Shown here: piece by piece, positions 26,639-35,219 of the stretch
How positions within the stretch are numbered: position 1 is the stretch's first letter
Layout: each line of letters begins with the position of its first letter
DNA from: an uncultured Clostridia bacterium
GTDB lineage: Bacteria; Bacillota; Clostridia; Christensenellales; CAG-138
Direction: 5' to 3'
Assembly (NCBI GenBank): GCA_944366945.1
Contig: CALVWJ010000007.1
Coordinates: forward strand, 1-64,000
DNA: 64,000 nt
Translations under genes and position numbers: made by a program
Notes under the pieces: generated by a model
What the model saw: only the letters and a program-made list of their open reading frames with translations
Database searches by the model: none
What the model was told of the DNA's origin: nothing

Positions 26639-27988
26639 ATGCAAAAATCAAATTGTTTTCGGGATTTCATAAAATATTCTTCCTTGAATGTATTGGGCAT
26701 GATCGGGTTATCATGCTACATTTTAGCCGATACCTTTTTTGTATCCAAGGGACTTGGAACCAATGGATTGGCGGCACTTAACCTTGCAATTCCGATTTAC
26801 AGCTTCATTCACGGAAGCGGGCTTATGATTGGCATAGGCGGCGGAACAAAATACTCGATCCAAAAAAACTACGAAATCCCCCAAAACCTCCATGCAATCT
26901 TTACCAACTCCATATATTTCGCTACAATTCTTGCTGTGTTTTTCGTTATGGTAGGCCTCTTCTTTACCGAGCCTATCGTTGCACTTTTCGGGGCAGATGC
27001 AACCATATTTGCCATGACACGAACTTATATACAAGTCATCTTATTGTTTGCGCCCGCTTTTCTCGCAAACAATGTGCTTTTGAGTTTTGTGCGCAATGAT
27101 GGCGCGCCTCAGCTTTCTATGGCGGCAATGATTGCAGGCAGTTTATCCAACGTCGTATTGGATTATCTGTTTATTTTTCCATGGAAAATGGGGATTTTCG
27201 GCGCGGCATTTGCAACAGGGCTCTCGCCCATCCTCAGCATGCTCGTTCTGTCTATTCATTTTATTCGAAAGAACAATCATTTCCGTTTCTTAAAATGCAG
27301 GTGCAGTAGAAAATTATTTGCTGGCATTTTCTTAAACGGCGCGCCTTCACTCGTTGCTGAGCTGTCCTCCGGCATCGTGATGATTGTTTTTAATGCCATT
27401 CTTCTTTCCCTGCAAGGGAATGTTGGAGTTGCCGCCTATGGTGTGATCGCAAATCTTTCCCTTGTGGTCATCGCAATCTATACGGGAATTGCGCAAGGCA
27501 TTCAGCCTATCATGAGCAACAACTTTGGAGCCGGCAATCTTAAAAATGTCCACAGCATTTTGAAGTACGCCCTTTCCGCGATGCTGATTCTATCCGGAAT
27601 TATTTATACGGGCGTATTTTGGGGCGCCTCCCCAATTGCAGCTATATTCAACAGCGAGCAGAACGCGCTGTTGCAAACCATTGCCATGCAAGGGTTGAAA
27701 TTGTATTTTATTGCCTGTCCATTCGTAGGGTTTAATATTATGATTTCGGTTTATTTTACTTCAACGGAATATGCCGGCCCGGCGCATGTCATTTCTCTTT
27801 TGCGGGGATTTTTCATCATAATCCCAATGGCGTTCCTTTTATCCAACATGGCTGGAATGGCAGGCATATGGTGCGCTTTCCCCGCAACGGAATCCATTGT
27901 AATGCTTCTAAGCTTTGTATTTTACATGCATTGCAAAAAGAGGCGCATCCATTCTGAAAAACGCGATTTCGCTTTCCGCGAAGTTTAA
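26639..27988 (+). CDS. MATE family efflux transporter
   Basis: 449 residues with about twelve membrane helices. MATE proteins export drugs or metabolites in exchange for Na+ or H+. The N-terminus (NVLGMIGLSCYILADTFFVSKGLGTNGLAALNLAIPIY) and the internal repeat (VAAYGVIANLSLVVIAIYTGIAQGIQPIMSNNFGAG) are typical. GAGGT precedes the ATG. The substrate is unknown. Control by the upstream 31-codon frame is possible. Confidence 0.9.
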   Translation: MQKSNCFRDFIKYSSLNVLGMIGLSCYILADTFFVSKGLGTNGLAALNLAIPIYSFIHGSGLMIGIGGGTKYSIQKNYEIPQNLHAIFTNSIYFATILAVFFVMVGLFFTEPIVALFGADATIFAMTRTYIQVILLFAPAFLANNVLLSFVRNDGAPQLSMAAMIAGSLSNVVLDYLFIFPWKMGIFGAAFATGLSPILSMLVLSIHFIRKNNHFRFLKCRCSRKLFAGIFLNGAPSLVAELSSGIVMIVFNAILLSLQGNVGVAAYGVIANLSLVVIAIYTGIAQGIQPIMSNNFGAGNLKNVHSILKYALSAMLILSGIIYTGVFWGASPIAAIFNSEQNALLQTIAMQGLKLYFIACPFVGFNIMISVYFTSTEYAGPAHVISLLRGFFIIIPMAFLLSNMAGMAGIWCAFPATESIVMLLSFVFYMHCKKRRIHSEKRDFAFREV

Positions 27989-28372
27989 ATTCCCTCCGGC
28001 GCGCCTGCTGAAAATCGCAGATTTCTTCAGCTACTTTTTTGCAAGTGTACGTACGTCCTAGCGCTTCTATGCTCAAAAAAGCCATTGTTGTAAGGCAAGC
28101 ACCCTACCAACGAAAAACTGTAAGGCTTTGAACTTGCTCATGCTTGCATCTAATTTGGCAAGCTGCATTTTGCTGTGAAATGCGCAGGGGCGAGAAGCCG
28201 CCCGCCGCCCTTGCGAAGATGCTTGGAGTTTATATTGCTAAGGCAGCAGTTGCTTGCGCTGCTGCCTTGCGTGATCCCATTTATCATCCGGGCTTTCTTG
28301 CAGAATAAAGATCTGGCTTGAACCCAATACATCGATTCACCTAACTTAATGTGTGCGCTTCAAGCCGCTTTT
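27989..28372. other. Intergenic region with a small hairpin
   Basis: About 380 bases. A 10-bp hairpin (AAGGCAGCAG / CTGCTGCCTT, 28240-28268) and a distant GGCTTGAA/TTCAAGCC pair followed by a T run (28315-28376) are visible. No gene supported. Confidence 0.4.
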
Positions 28373-28927
28373 TTATTCGGCATTCTGCTTTTTAAGCCTC
28401 GTGCCTCCGTGTTTATCCCAAAGCCCTTTGAGAAGGAGCAACGTCCCTGCCGCCACGACCAACCCCGTGATGGTAAAAATCGTTGGCATAGGCTGCATCT
28501 GAGCATAGCGCATAAAATCAGTATAAAAGCCCTGGCCGTTCACCTGTGCTTTCTGCATCGCGCCAAAGGTGGGCAGGAACATGAATTCGAGCGCCAGCAG
28601 CACGAGCCCCACCATAGCCGTAAGGAATCCAGCAAGGATCTCCCGGTGCGCAAAGTTCGCATGTGCCACCTGCAAAAGCTGCGCTTCCCTCGGCGCTGCA
28701 TCCTCTGCTTCGCAGCCAGCAGCGCTCGCCTCGCCTCCCTTTAAAAGCGCATCCGTCGTCACGCCGAACAGCTCGCTTAAAAGCACGACTTTGCTTACAT
28801 CCGGCACAACTTCATCCCGCTCCCATTTGGAAACCGACTGGTGTGAAACGCCCAGCTGCGTGGCAAGCTGCTCCTGTGAGAGCCCAGCTGCGCGGCGGAG
28901 CTGCTGAATCTTTTCTCCCATCGTCAT
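28373..28927 (-). CDS. XRE-family regulator with two C-terminal membrane helices
   Basis: 184 residues. Residues 1-62 are a Cro/C1-type HTH (KIQQLRRAAGLSQEQLATQLGVSHQSVSKWE). A linker follows, then two hydrophobic helices (about 110-135 and 155-175). The start at 28927 has GGGAGG ten bases ahead; longer in-frame starts lack one. Membrane-tethered HTH proteins of this shape are common in Clostridia and often control nearby transporter genes. The divergently transcribed neighbour is an ABC-F protein, but no regulatory link is shown. Confidence 0.82.
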   Translation of the reverse strand: MTMGEKIQQLRRAAGLSQEQLATQLGVSHQSVSKWERDEVVPDVSKVVLLSELFGVTTDALLKGGEASAAGCEAEDAAPREAQLLQVAHANFAHREILAGFLTAMVGLVLLALEFMFLPTFGAMQKAQVNGQGFYTDFMRYAQMQPMPTIFTITGLVVAAGTLLLLKGLWDKHGGTRLKKQNAE

Positions 28928-29097
28928 GGAACAAAGACCTCCCATGTGTTTTTTCTGTACCAAGTTTGCCACGCAGCGCGTTTGCAAACCAGGGATTGGC
29001 GGTTGAAATCCTGCAACCTGCATTTGCAACGTGCATTTTGGGTTCAAAAGCTTTCTGCACGCCGCCGTATTCCTTAGTATGCCACCAGCATCCCGGC

Positions 29098-29126
29098 TTG
29101 ACAAGCGCAATTCCATGTGCTATACA
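29098..29126 (+). promoter_or_regulatory. Promoter of the ABC-F gene
   Basis: Consensus TTGACA (29098-29103), 17-base spacer, TATACA (29121-29126). The start near 29133 leaves a leader of about 140 bases. Confidence 0.75.
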
Positions 29127-29162
29127 TAACCCATAGAAGGCCATACGATTGGAGATGAAACA

Positions 29163-29174
29163 ATGCGCAAATAA
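29163..29174 (+). CDS. Three-codon leader peptide (MRK) upstream of the ABC-F gene
   Basis: GGAG at 29151-29154, eight bases, then ATG CGC AAA TAA. Very short upstream frames are known in attenuated antibiotic-resistance leaders, including ABC-F genes. Downstream the leader has a CGGCAT/ATGCCG stem and T-rich stretches before the real start. Prediction only. Confidence 0.35.
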   Translation: MRK

Positions 29175-29271
29175 GCTCCCTGTTGTTCGGCATACCCCGG
29201 CGGCGTTCATGCCGTGCGGTTTGTTTGCCTTTTGGGTGCTTTGTGCATTTTTCCGATTGGAGGGTCTTTTT

Positions 29272-30744
29272 GTGTCTCTCATTTCTGTAAACGATCTTAC
29301 GTTTTGCTATGATGGCAGCTATGATAACATCTTTGAACACGTTTCCTTTGAAATCGATACCGATTGGCGGCTGGGTTTCGTGGGGCGAAATGGGCGCGGG
29401 AAAACCACGTTTTTAAACCTGTTGCTCGGGGCTTACGAATACAGCGGTTCCATTCGCGCTTCCGTGCGCTTTACCTATTTTCCCTTTGTTGTCTCTGAGC
29501 CGGAACGCGACACGGTTGACGTGCTTGCGGATGCGGCGGAAAACGCGCCGGAATGGAAGCTCCTGCGCGAGCTTGGGCGCATGGGCATGGAGGAAGGGTT
29601 GCTTTACCGGCCGTTCCACACGCTCAGCCCCGGGGAGCGCACGCGCGTGCTGCTTGCGGCGCTATTCCTTCGGGATAACAATTTTCTCCTCATCGATGAG
29701 CCCACCAACCACCTCGACATGGAAGGCCGAGCCATGCTGCGGGAGTACCTGCTTTCCAAAAAAGGATTCATCCTTGTAAGCCATGACCGGGCATTTCTGG
29801 ATGGTTGTGTGGATCATATTCTTTCCATCAATCGGGCAAACATCACCGTAACGCGCGGGAACTTTTCCACCTGGTGGGAAAATAAAGCGCGGCAGGATGC
29901 CTATGAGCTTGCGCAAAACGAGCGGCTCCTCGGCGACATCCGCCGCCTTAAAGATGCCGCGGAGCACACGGCGCGCTGGTCGAACGCACTTGAGGCAACA
30001 AAAATCGGAACCGGCGCAGGCGACCGGGGCGCAATCGGCCACAAAGCAGCAAAGATGATGCAGCGTTCCAAAGCCATTGAAGCGCGGCAGGAGCGCGCAA
30101 TCGAAGAAAAATCCAAGCTCTTGAAAAACATAGAGCGCAGTGACGCGCTCAAAATCCACCCATTGCTTCACCGCAAAGCAGTCATTGCAACTGTGCAGGA
30201 GCTTGCCGTCCGCTATGGCGCGCATCCGGTCTTTGAAGGGCTTTCGTTCGTTGTGCGCCAGGGCGAGCGTATCGCGCTCACAGGCCCAAACGGCTGCGGA
30301 AAATCAAGCATCGTGAAGCTGCTTGCAGGCGAGCCAATCCCGCATACGGGACTCATTCAGCTGCCTGGGGATCTGCTTCTATCCTATGTCCCACAGGACA
30401 CTTCCTTTTTAAAGGGCGATCTCACCGATTTTGCCAAACGAAGCGGCATCGATGAGAGCCTGTTTAAAACCATTCTGCGCAAGCTTGACTTTCCGCGCGT
30501 GCAGTTCGAAAAGGATATGGCGGATTTTTCCGCCGGCCAGCGCAAGAAGGTTCTGCTGGCGCGGAGCCTTTGCGAGCAGGCGCACCTCTACCTCTGGGAT
30601 GAGCCGCTCAATTATGTGGATGTCCTATCCCGCATGCAGATCGAATCGCTGCTTTGCACTGAAAACCCCACGATGGTGTTTGTGGAACACGATGCAGCAT
30701 TTCTCGCGCATGTAGCGACAGCGCAGATCCGCGTTGGAGGTTGA
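29272..30744 (+). CDS. ABC-F ribosomal protection protein, Lsa-like
   Basis: 490 residues from a GTG with GGAGGG seven bases ahead. Two ATPase domains: the first has GRNGRGKTT (about 38-46), LSPGERTR and LLIDEPTNHLDM; the second has GPNGCGKSS and FSAGQRKK, then LWDEPLNYVD. Between them lies the long charged interdomain linker (about 190-290). No membrane domain is present. ABC-F proteins bind the ribosomal E site and dislodge antibiotics; the N-terminal sequence (FVGRNGRGKTTFLNLL, VRFTYFPF) is closest to what I know of Lsa-type proteins protecting against lincosamides, streptogramin A and pleuromutilins. Resistance is not proven by sequence. Confidence 0.85.
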   Translation: MSLISVNDLTFCYDGSYDNIFEHVSFEIDTDWRLGFVGRNGRGKTTFLNLLLGAYEYSGSIRASVRFTYFPFVVSEPERDTVDVLADAAENAPEWKLLRELGRMGMEEGLLYRPFHTLSPGERTRVLLAALFLRDNNFLLIDEPTNHLDMEGRAMLREYLLSKKGFILVSHDRAFLDGCVDHILSINRANITVTRGNFSTWWENKARQDAYELAQNERLLGDIRRLKDAAEHTARWSNALEATKIGTGAGDRGAIGHKAAKMMQRSKAIEARQERAIEEKSKLLKNIERSDALKIHPLLHRKAVIATVQELAVRYGAHPVFEGLSFVVRQGERIALTGPNGCGKSSIVKLLAGEPIPHTGLIQLPGDLLLSYVPQDTSFLKGDLTDFAKRSGIDESLFKTILRKLDFPRVQFEKDMADFSAGQRKKVLLARSLCEQAHLYLWDEPLNYVDVLSRMQIESLLCTENPTMVFVEHDAAFLAHVATAQIRVGG

Positions 30745-30814
30745 TTTCCCATCCTGCCTATGCCATAATGAATTTGGGATTCATTCCCCAATTCTCACGG
30801 GAGGTAGCAAGCGC

Positions 30815-31396
30815 ATGACTGGATTTTTTGAAGCGTTTTCCCAATTTCTGGCCACGGGTACCATTTGGGTATATCTGGTGATTTTCCTTGGGAAGATCGT
30901 AGAAGTTTCGCTCGGCACGCTGCGCATCGTGCTCATCAACCGCGGGGAACGGTTAATTGGTTCCCTTATTGCCCTCATCGAAATCTCGCTCTGGCTCATC
31001 ATCGCGGGGAATGTGCTTACCAACTATCAGTCTGACCCGCTCAAGATGGTGGCCTATGCGCTTGCCTATGCAATGGGCAATTACGTCGGCAGCTGGCTGG
31101 AAGAGCGGCTGGCATTTGGCCTTTGCTCCATGCAGACGGTAGTAATGGACCGCGAAACCAGCGAAAAGATCACAGCAGCGCTCCGTCAAAACGGTTTTGG
31201 CGTTACGGAGCTTGCCGCACAGGGGCGCGACGACCAGACCCGCTACCTTCTTATCTCTACCCTGCGCCGCAAGCTTGCAGACGAGGCCATCGCGCTGGTG
31301 CAGTCGATTGCGCCGAATGCCGTCATAACGGTAAGCGATGTAAAAAGCCAGCGCAGCGGCTATCTGCGCAATGCGGCCGGCCGGCGCAAACGATAA
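30815..31396 (+). CDS. UPF0316/DUF2179 membrane protein
   Basis: 193 residues; GGGAGG precedes the ATG. Three membrane helices fill residues about 15-90 (VYLVIFLGKIVEVSLGTLRIVLINRG, LIALIEISLWLIIAG, YALAYAMGNYVGSWLEERLA). A cytoplasmic DUF2179 domain follows (about 100-185). This is the UPF0316 architecture; family function is unknown, and the DUF2179 domain resembles small-ligand-binding modules. It lies 70 bases after the ABC-F gene and may be cotranscribed with it. Confidence 0.85.
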   Translation: MTGFFEAFSQFLATGTIWVYLVIFLGKIVEVSLGTLRIVLINRGERLIGSLIALIEISLWLIIAGNVLTNYQSDPLKMVAYALAYAMGNYVGSWLEERLAFGLCSMQTVVMDRETSEKITAALRQNGFGVTELAAQGRDDQTRYLLISTLRRKLADEAIALVQSIAPNAVITVSDVKSQRSGYLRNAAGRRKR

Positions 31397-32480
31397 AATA
31401 CCATTGCGCCAGCCGGAGCCTAACAAACTCGGGCTTTGCGCTAAGCGCAGCCCGCATAAAAGCAAGGAAAGCACAATATGCGGCCAGGGTTTTTGCCTTG
31501 ACATTGGGATGATTCCGGCTTTTTTGCGTCTATTTGATTGATACATGCCGTTTTGTGATAGAAGTCGCCATGATGAGAAATCCTTAGCATTGGCTCTCTC
31601 GTTCGCGCTGGCCATATCTATGTAGGGTCGGATGCGGCCGTAAGACGGATTACCCCCTTTTCCGATTGTATCGGTGGCGAAGTGTGCAACAAAGTGAGAT
31701 AACACTTTTTATTGGCGACACAAGAAGCAACTGGATAACAAAGGGTGAGCGATGCTCTAAGAAACTGGTGCAATCAGCACAAATATGGAATTCTTGAAGT
31801 TGCGGAAAGCCGCCCCCTAAAGATGCAGATGGTGCGGGGTAAACGATTTCGTTTTGGCGGGAAGACTGCCCGGGGTTTCATATGTTATCCATGGAAGCGA
31901 TTGCTATTTGCTGATTGAGAGCTATTGCATACGCTTGCAAATCCATCCGTTCCCTGTATATCCCCAAGATAAAAACGCTTTGCAAGTTCGATTCATTTTT
32001 CAATTGATGATAGATTCTATGGACTGCTCTCTTCACGGAGCCGTCTTTCCATTTTTCTGGCCGCCCGCGCGCATGCCGGACATAGCTTTCCATAAAACCT
32101 TCGGCGTGAAACCCAACGTCCTTTCTCAAACCTAAATCGGTTTTAGCGGCATGCACAGTTGTCACACTATGTAAAGCTTTTTCTAGGCTAACCCCGCTAA
32201 AGGGCAGCGCAGCAGGGAAACGCCGGCTCATTTCAGCCCCATTTGCCCCGGCGCTGTGTTGGCTGGGCCTGGAAGAGGGGGCACCCTGCCTGCAGCTCGT
32301 CCGCCTTGCGCCGGAACAAATGAGGCCGAACTTAATACTACACCCTTGAAGCGGTAGATGTGCGGCAGAGGCGCGAAAGAGGCGGAGGCATCCCGCAGAT
32401 GACGATGTAGCTGCCCTAATATGCCCTTCAAGGCGATATTTTTCTAGGCCCCCCCTTTATAATGCGCTTTTTTTCGATGC
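31397..32480. other. 1.1-kb region without a supported gene
   Basis: Frames on both strands are short, interrupted and lack ribosome sites. A 117-codon minus frame (31878-32231) has no recognisable motif. The stretch could hold a decayed gene, but I cannot name one. Confidence 0.5.
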
Positions 32481-32513
32481 AAAAAGCCCGGGCTGATGCC
32501 ATCCGGGCTTTTT
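32481..32513 (-). terminator. Terminator of the NfeD-FloA operon
   Basis: AAAAAGCCCGG / CCGGGCTTTTT with an 11-base loop, 24 bases past the last gene's stop. Confidence 0.9.
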
Positions 32514-32536
32514 AAGCTTTCTATATTGCTTTGTTC

Positions 32537-33259
32537 CTATGCGCCGCGCTTTCTGAGTGCCTTGGGTTTCCCCAAAATCTCCGCATACAGCACGCCTTGC
32601 AGCACAGCGTCCTTTCCAAAATCCAGGCCATAAGGGAACAGTTCTCGTTCCTTTTCCTGTGCATAGGCGTCCCGTTCCTTCATCTGGAATTCCGGAGGCT
32701 CGTGGCACTCTTGCACGCCAATCATGCTGGATTCCACGTGCCGATGCGAGGATTCCGTCAACGGTTTCACCACATGCTGTGTTACGGAAGCCGTAGCAGG
32801 ATGCACCCTGCCTTGCGGCGCAGCTTTGGCTTTGCGATTCTGCGAAGGCGCCGGAGCGCCCTCTGGCGAACGGCCTCTACCCTCCGTAGACGCATAGTTC
32901 ATGCTGCCACCATAGCGCGGCTTGCCGCAGCGCGTGCAGAACTTTGCAGTAGCGCGGTTTGTTTCACCGCAAGAGCATCGCCATGCAGTGCCTGCCGGTG
33001 CAGCCCCGCTGCCCTGCGTATGCGGTGCAACCTGCGGTATAGGCACGGTCACAGTTGGTGCACCGTTGCCGTTTTTGCTTTCTGCCTGGCGGCGCTGCGC
33101 CTGGTAATCCCGCAACCGCTCGGCTGCGCGGGCCTCTTCTGCATCGGGCGTACGCGCATTCGCCTGCCGCTGCTGCGTTTTCCGCTGCGCCTGCGTTTTC
33201 TTGTTATTCGCGTTGACCACCGCAACGATGATTGCAATAATAACGATTAAAACTTCCAT
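32537..33259 (-). CDS. Membrane-anchored zinc-ribbon protein of the flotillin operon
   Basis: 240 residues. A single N-terminal helix (EVLIVIIAIIVAVVNANN) is followed by a Q/R-rich segment, a zinc ribbon (CSCG...CTRCG, about residues 103-120), and a low-complexity tail rich in H, P and R. No catalytic motif. The start at 33259 has GGGAG five bases ahead; an upstream in-frame ATG lacks one. It is the last gene after floA, 53 bases downstream, so it probably works at the same membrane domains. Function unknown. Confidence 0.7.
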   Translation of the reverse strand: MEVLIVIIAIIVAVVNANNKKTQAQRKTQQRQANARTPDAEEARAAERLRDYQAQRRQAESKNGNGAPTVTVPIPQVAPHTQGSGAAPAGTAWRCSCGETNRATAKFCTRCGKPRYGGSMNYASTEGRGRSPEGAPAPSQNRKAKAAPQGRVHPATASVTQHVVKPLTESSHRHVESSMIGVQECHEPPEFQMKERDAYAQEKERELFPYGLDFGKDAVLQGVLYAEILGKPKALRKRGA

Positions 33260-33312
33260 CTGCGCTCCCTTCTCCGGGCGTTTCATCCGGCGCCGGACCG
33301 TTCAGCGCACGC

Positions 33313-34293
33313 TTATTCCTTCTTTTCCGTCTGTGCGCCACCTGCGATGGAGTCGCGCATCTTGGTGTCGGAAATCACGTTCTGCATATTGTAGTAATCC
33401 ATAACGCCCAGTTTGCCTTCCCGGAATGCTGCAGCGATCGCGCGCGGCACCTCGGCCTCCGCTTCGATCACGCGGGCACGCATGCCCTGCACTTCGGCCT
33501 TGTTTTCCTGCTCCTGCGCAACAGCCATTGCGCGGCGCTCTTCCGCCTTTGCCTGGGCAATGCGCTTATCGGCTTCGGCCTGGTCAATCTGGAGCTGCGC
33601 GCCAACGTTGCGGCCAACGTCCACATCCGCAATGTCGATTGAAAGAATCTCAAACGCAGTTCCTGCATCCAGGCCCTTGTTTAAAACAGTGCGGGAAATC
33701 AGATCCGGATTTTCAAGCACGTCCTTGTGTGTTATGGAAGAACCTACCGTTGTAACGATGCCTTCGCCGATGCGCGCGATGATCGTTTCTTCTCCCGAAC
33801 CACCAACCAGGCGGTCGATGTTCGCACGGACCGTTACGCGCGCTTTTGCACGCAGCTCAATGCCATCCTTTGCAATCGCGGCAATTACAGGCGTTTCAAT
33901 CACTTTGGGGTTCACGCTCATTTGCACGGCGTTAAGCACGTCACGCCCGGCAAGATCGATTGCGCAGGCACGCTCAAAGTCCAGCGGGATGCCTGCACGT
34001 TGCGCAGCGATGAGCGCGTTTACAACGCGGTCTACATTGCCGCCTGCGAGGTAATGCGCTTCGAGTTTATTGAGCGAAATTACCAGGCCGGCTTTGGTTG
34101 ATTTGATCATCGGGTTGATGATGCGCGAAGGCACAACCTTGCGGATCCGCATTGCCACGAGCTGGCCGATCCCGACCTTGACGCCGGAAGCGCGCGCCGA
34201 AATATACAAGCCTACCGGCACGAAGCTAAAGAATATCGCAAGGAAAATAATTGCAGCAACGATGATGATGACGGAAACTACCAGTTCTGGCAT
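33313..34293 (-). CDS. floA: Flotillin-like protein FloA
   Basis: 326 residues. FloA is a membrane scaffold of functional microdomains in Firmicutes. One N-terminal hairpin helix ([28 protein letters not shown]) is followed by an SPFH-like domain ([25 protein letters not shown]..., [15 protein letters not shown]) and a coiled coil rich in EA repeats ([29 protein letters not shown]). Length and motifs match the bacterial FloA/YqfA family. It is cotranscribed with an NfeD protein upstream, the standard pairing. Confidence 0.95.
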   Translation of the reverse strand: MPELVVSVIIIVAAIIFLAIFFSFVPVGLYISARASGVKVGIGQLVAMRIRKVVPSRIINPMIKSTKAGLVISLNKLEAHYLAGGNVDRVVNALIAAQRAGIPLDFERACAIDLAGRDVLNAVQMSVNPKVIETPVIAAIAKDGIELRAKARVTVRANIDRLVGGSGEETIIARIGEGIVTTVGSSITHKDVLENPDLISRTVLNKGLDAGTAFEILSIDIADVDVGRNVGAQLQIDQAEADKRIAQAKAEERRAMAVAQEQENKAEVQGMRARVIEAEAEVPRAIAAAFREGKLGVMDYYNMQNVISDTKMRDSIAGGAQTEKKE

Positions 34294-34340
34294 ATGAAGT
34301 CCTCCCTTATTGTTTCGTTTTTATTCTTTGGTTCTTTTAT

Positions 34341-34586
34341 TTATGCTCCCCGGATGAGCCGGATGAGATAAACAATCAAATAAATCACGCCGATGAATGC
34401 CGGCACGCCGATTATAAGCTCAATCCAGGCGCGTCTGCGCGCGCGCCGTGCCGATTCCGCATCCATTTGATGATTGATTTCAGCCGCCTCTGCCGCGGCA
34501 CGCAGCCGCGCATTCTCTGCACATTTCGGGCAGCCTGTGCCATCCTTATCTTCATAGAATGCACCGCATTTCATGCAAAATTTCAT
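34341..34586 (-). CDS. Small zinc-ribbon membrane protein
   Basis: 81 residues. An N-terminal zinc ribbon (CMKCG...CPKC), a short charged helix and one C-terminal membrane helix (IELIIGVPAFIGVIYLIVYLIRLI). It lies between nfeD and floA in one direction with short gaps, so it is part of that operon. Two zinc-ribbon membrane proteins in one flotillin operon is notable. Confidence 0.75.
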   Translation of the reverse strand: MKFCMKCGAFYEDKDGTGCPKCAENARLRAAAEAAEINHQMDAESARRARRRAWIELIIGVPAFIGVIYLIVYLIRLIRGA

Positions 34587-34607
34587 GGAAAGCCGCCCTC
34601 GCCTTCT

Positions 34608-35111
34608 TTAAATCTTCTTTACCAAGATGCGCAGCCCTTCTACTGCCTCAATCCGCACGCGACTGCCTTTCTCAATAAACTCGCCTGCACTCACTACATC
34701 TAGCTTGCGTCCATCAAAATCCGCATTGCCCGAAGGGCGCAGCGCCGTTAAGCATTCCCCTTCAAGTCCGATCAATTCCTGTGCGGCTGCATCGGAAAGC
34801 GAGGTGGATTTTTCTTCGATGGTATCTTTAAGCACCACCTGGGAGCGCGAAATTGCGCCTTTCTGGAAGGAGCGATATACAAAAAATGCAGCAATTCCCA
34901 GGATCACCAGGATAAGTGCCAACGTAATGAGCGCCGATGCAAGCGTGTCTGCTCGCAGCACAATCGCAGCCACCAAAGCTGCTACACCCAAAAGGCCCGG
35001 AATTCCCATACCTGGTGTAAACATTTCAAAAATCAACAATCCAAGCCCTACCAGCAGGCACATCAGAGCAGGCAAGCTCCAACCTACAATGTATGCAAGG
35101 AATCCATCCAT
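34608..35111 (-). CDS. NfeD family membrane protein
   Basis: 167 residues. Three or four membrane helices (GWSLPALMCLLVGLGLLIFEMFTPGMGIPGLLGVAALVAAIVL, ...ALILVILGIAAFFVYRSF) precede a C-terminal OB-fold (about 105-165: LIGLEGECLTALRPSGNADFDGRKLDVVSAGEFIEKGSRVRI). This is the short NfeD form that pairs with FloA-type flotillins. The start at 35111 has GGAGG seven bases ahead; the in-frame start 39 bases upstream has none. First gene of the operon. Confidence 0.92.
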   Translation of the reverse strand: MDGFLAYIVGWSLPALMCLLVGLGLLIFEMFTPGMGIPGLLGVAALVAAIVLRADTLASALITLALILVILGIAAFFVYRSFQKGAISRSQVVLKDTIEEKSTSLSDAAAQELIGLEGECLTALRPSGNADFDGRKLDVVSAGEFIEKGSRVRIEAVEGLRILVKKI

Positions 35112-35163
35112 AGCAAATCCTCCTTTTCCTCGGATATGCAGGAATTCCATTCCTGCTGTTAAT

Positions 35164-35192
35164 ATGTTAACACATGGTCATGTGACTGTCAA
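35164..35192 (-). promoter_or_regulatory. nfeD-floA promoter with a dyad in the spacer
   Basis: Minus-strand TTGACA (35187-35192), 17-base spacer, TAACAT (35164-35169). Within the spacer CACATG-GT-CATGTG (35171-35184) is a perfect dyad, a likely operator for a repressor or MerR-like activator. Confidence 0.65.
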
Positions 35193-35219
35193 CAGTGTTT
35201 ACAGGAACATAATATGGTA

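Noticed and set aside
28315..28376. GGCTTGAA/TTCAAGCC pair followed by a T run
   Set aside because: The loop is 36 bases and no plus-strand gene lies within 300 bases upstream, so I do not call it a terminator.
31878..32231. 117-codon minus frame with a GRPEKWKDGSVKRAV stretch faintly recalling recombinase tails
   Set aside because: No ribosome site, no catalytic motif, and the resemblance is too weak to call a remnant.
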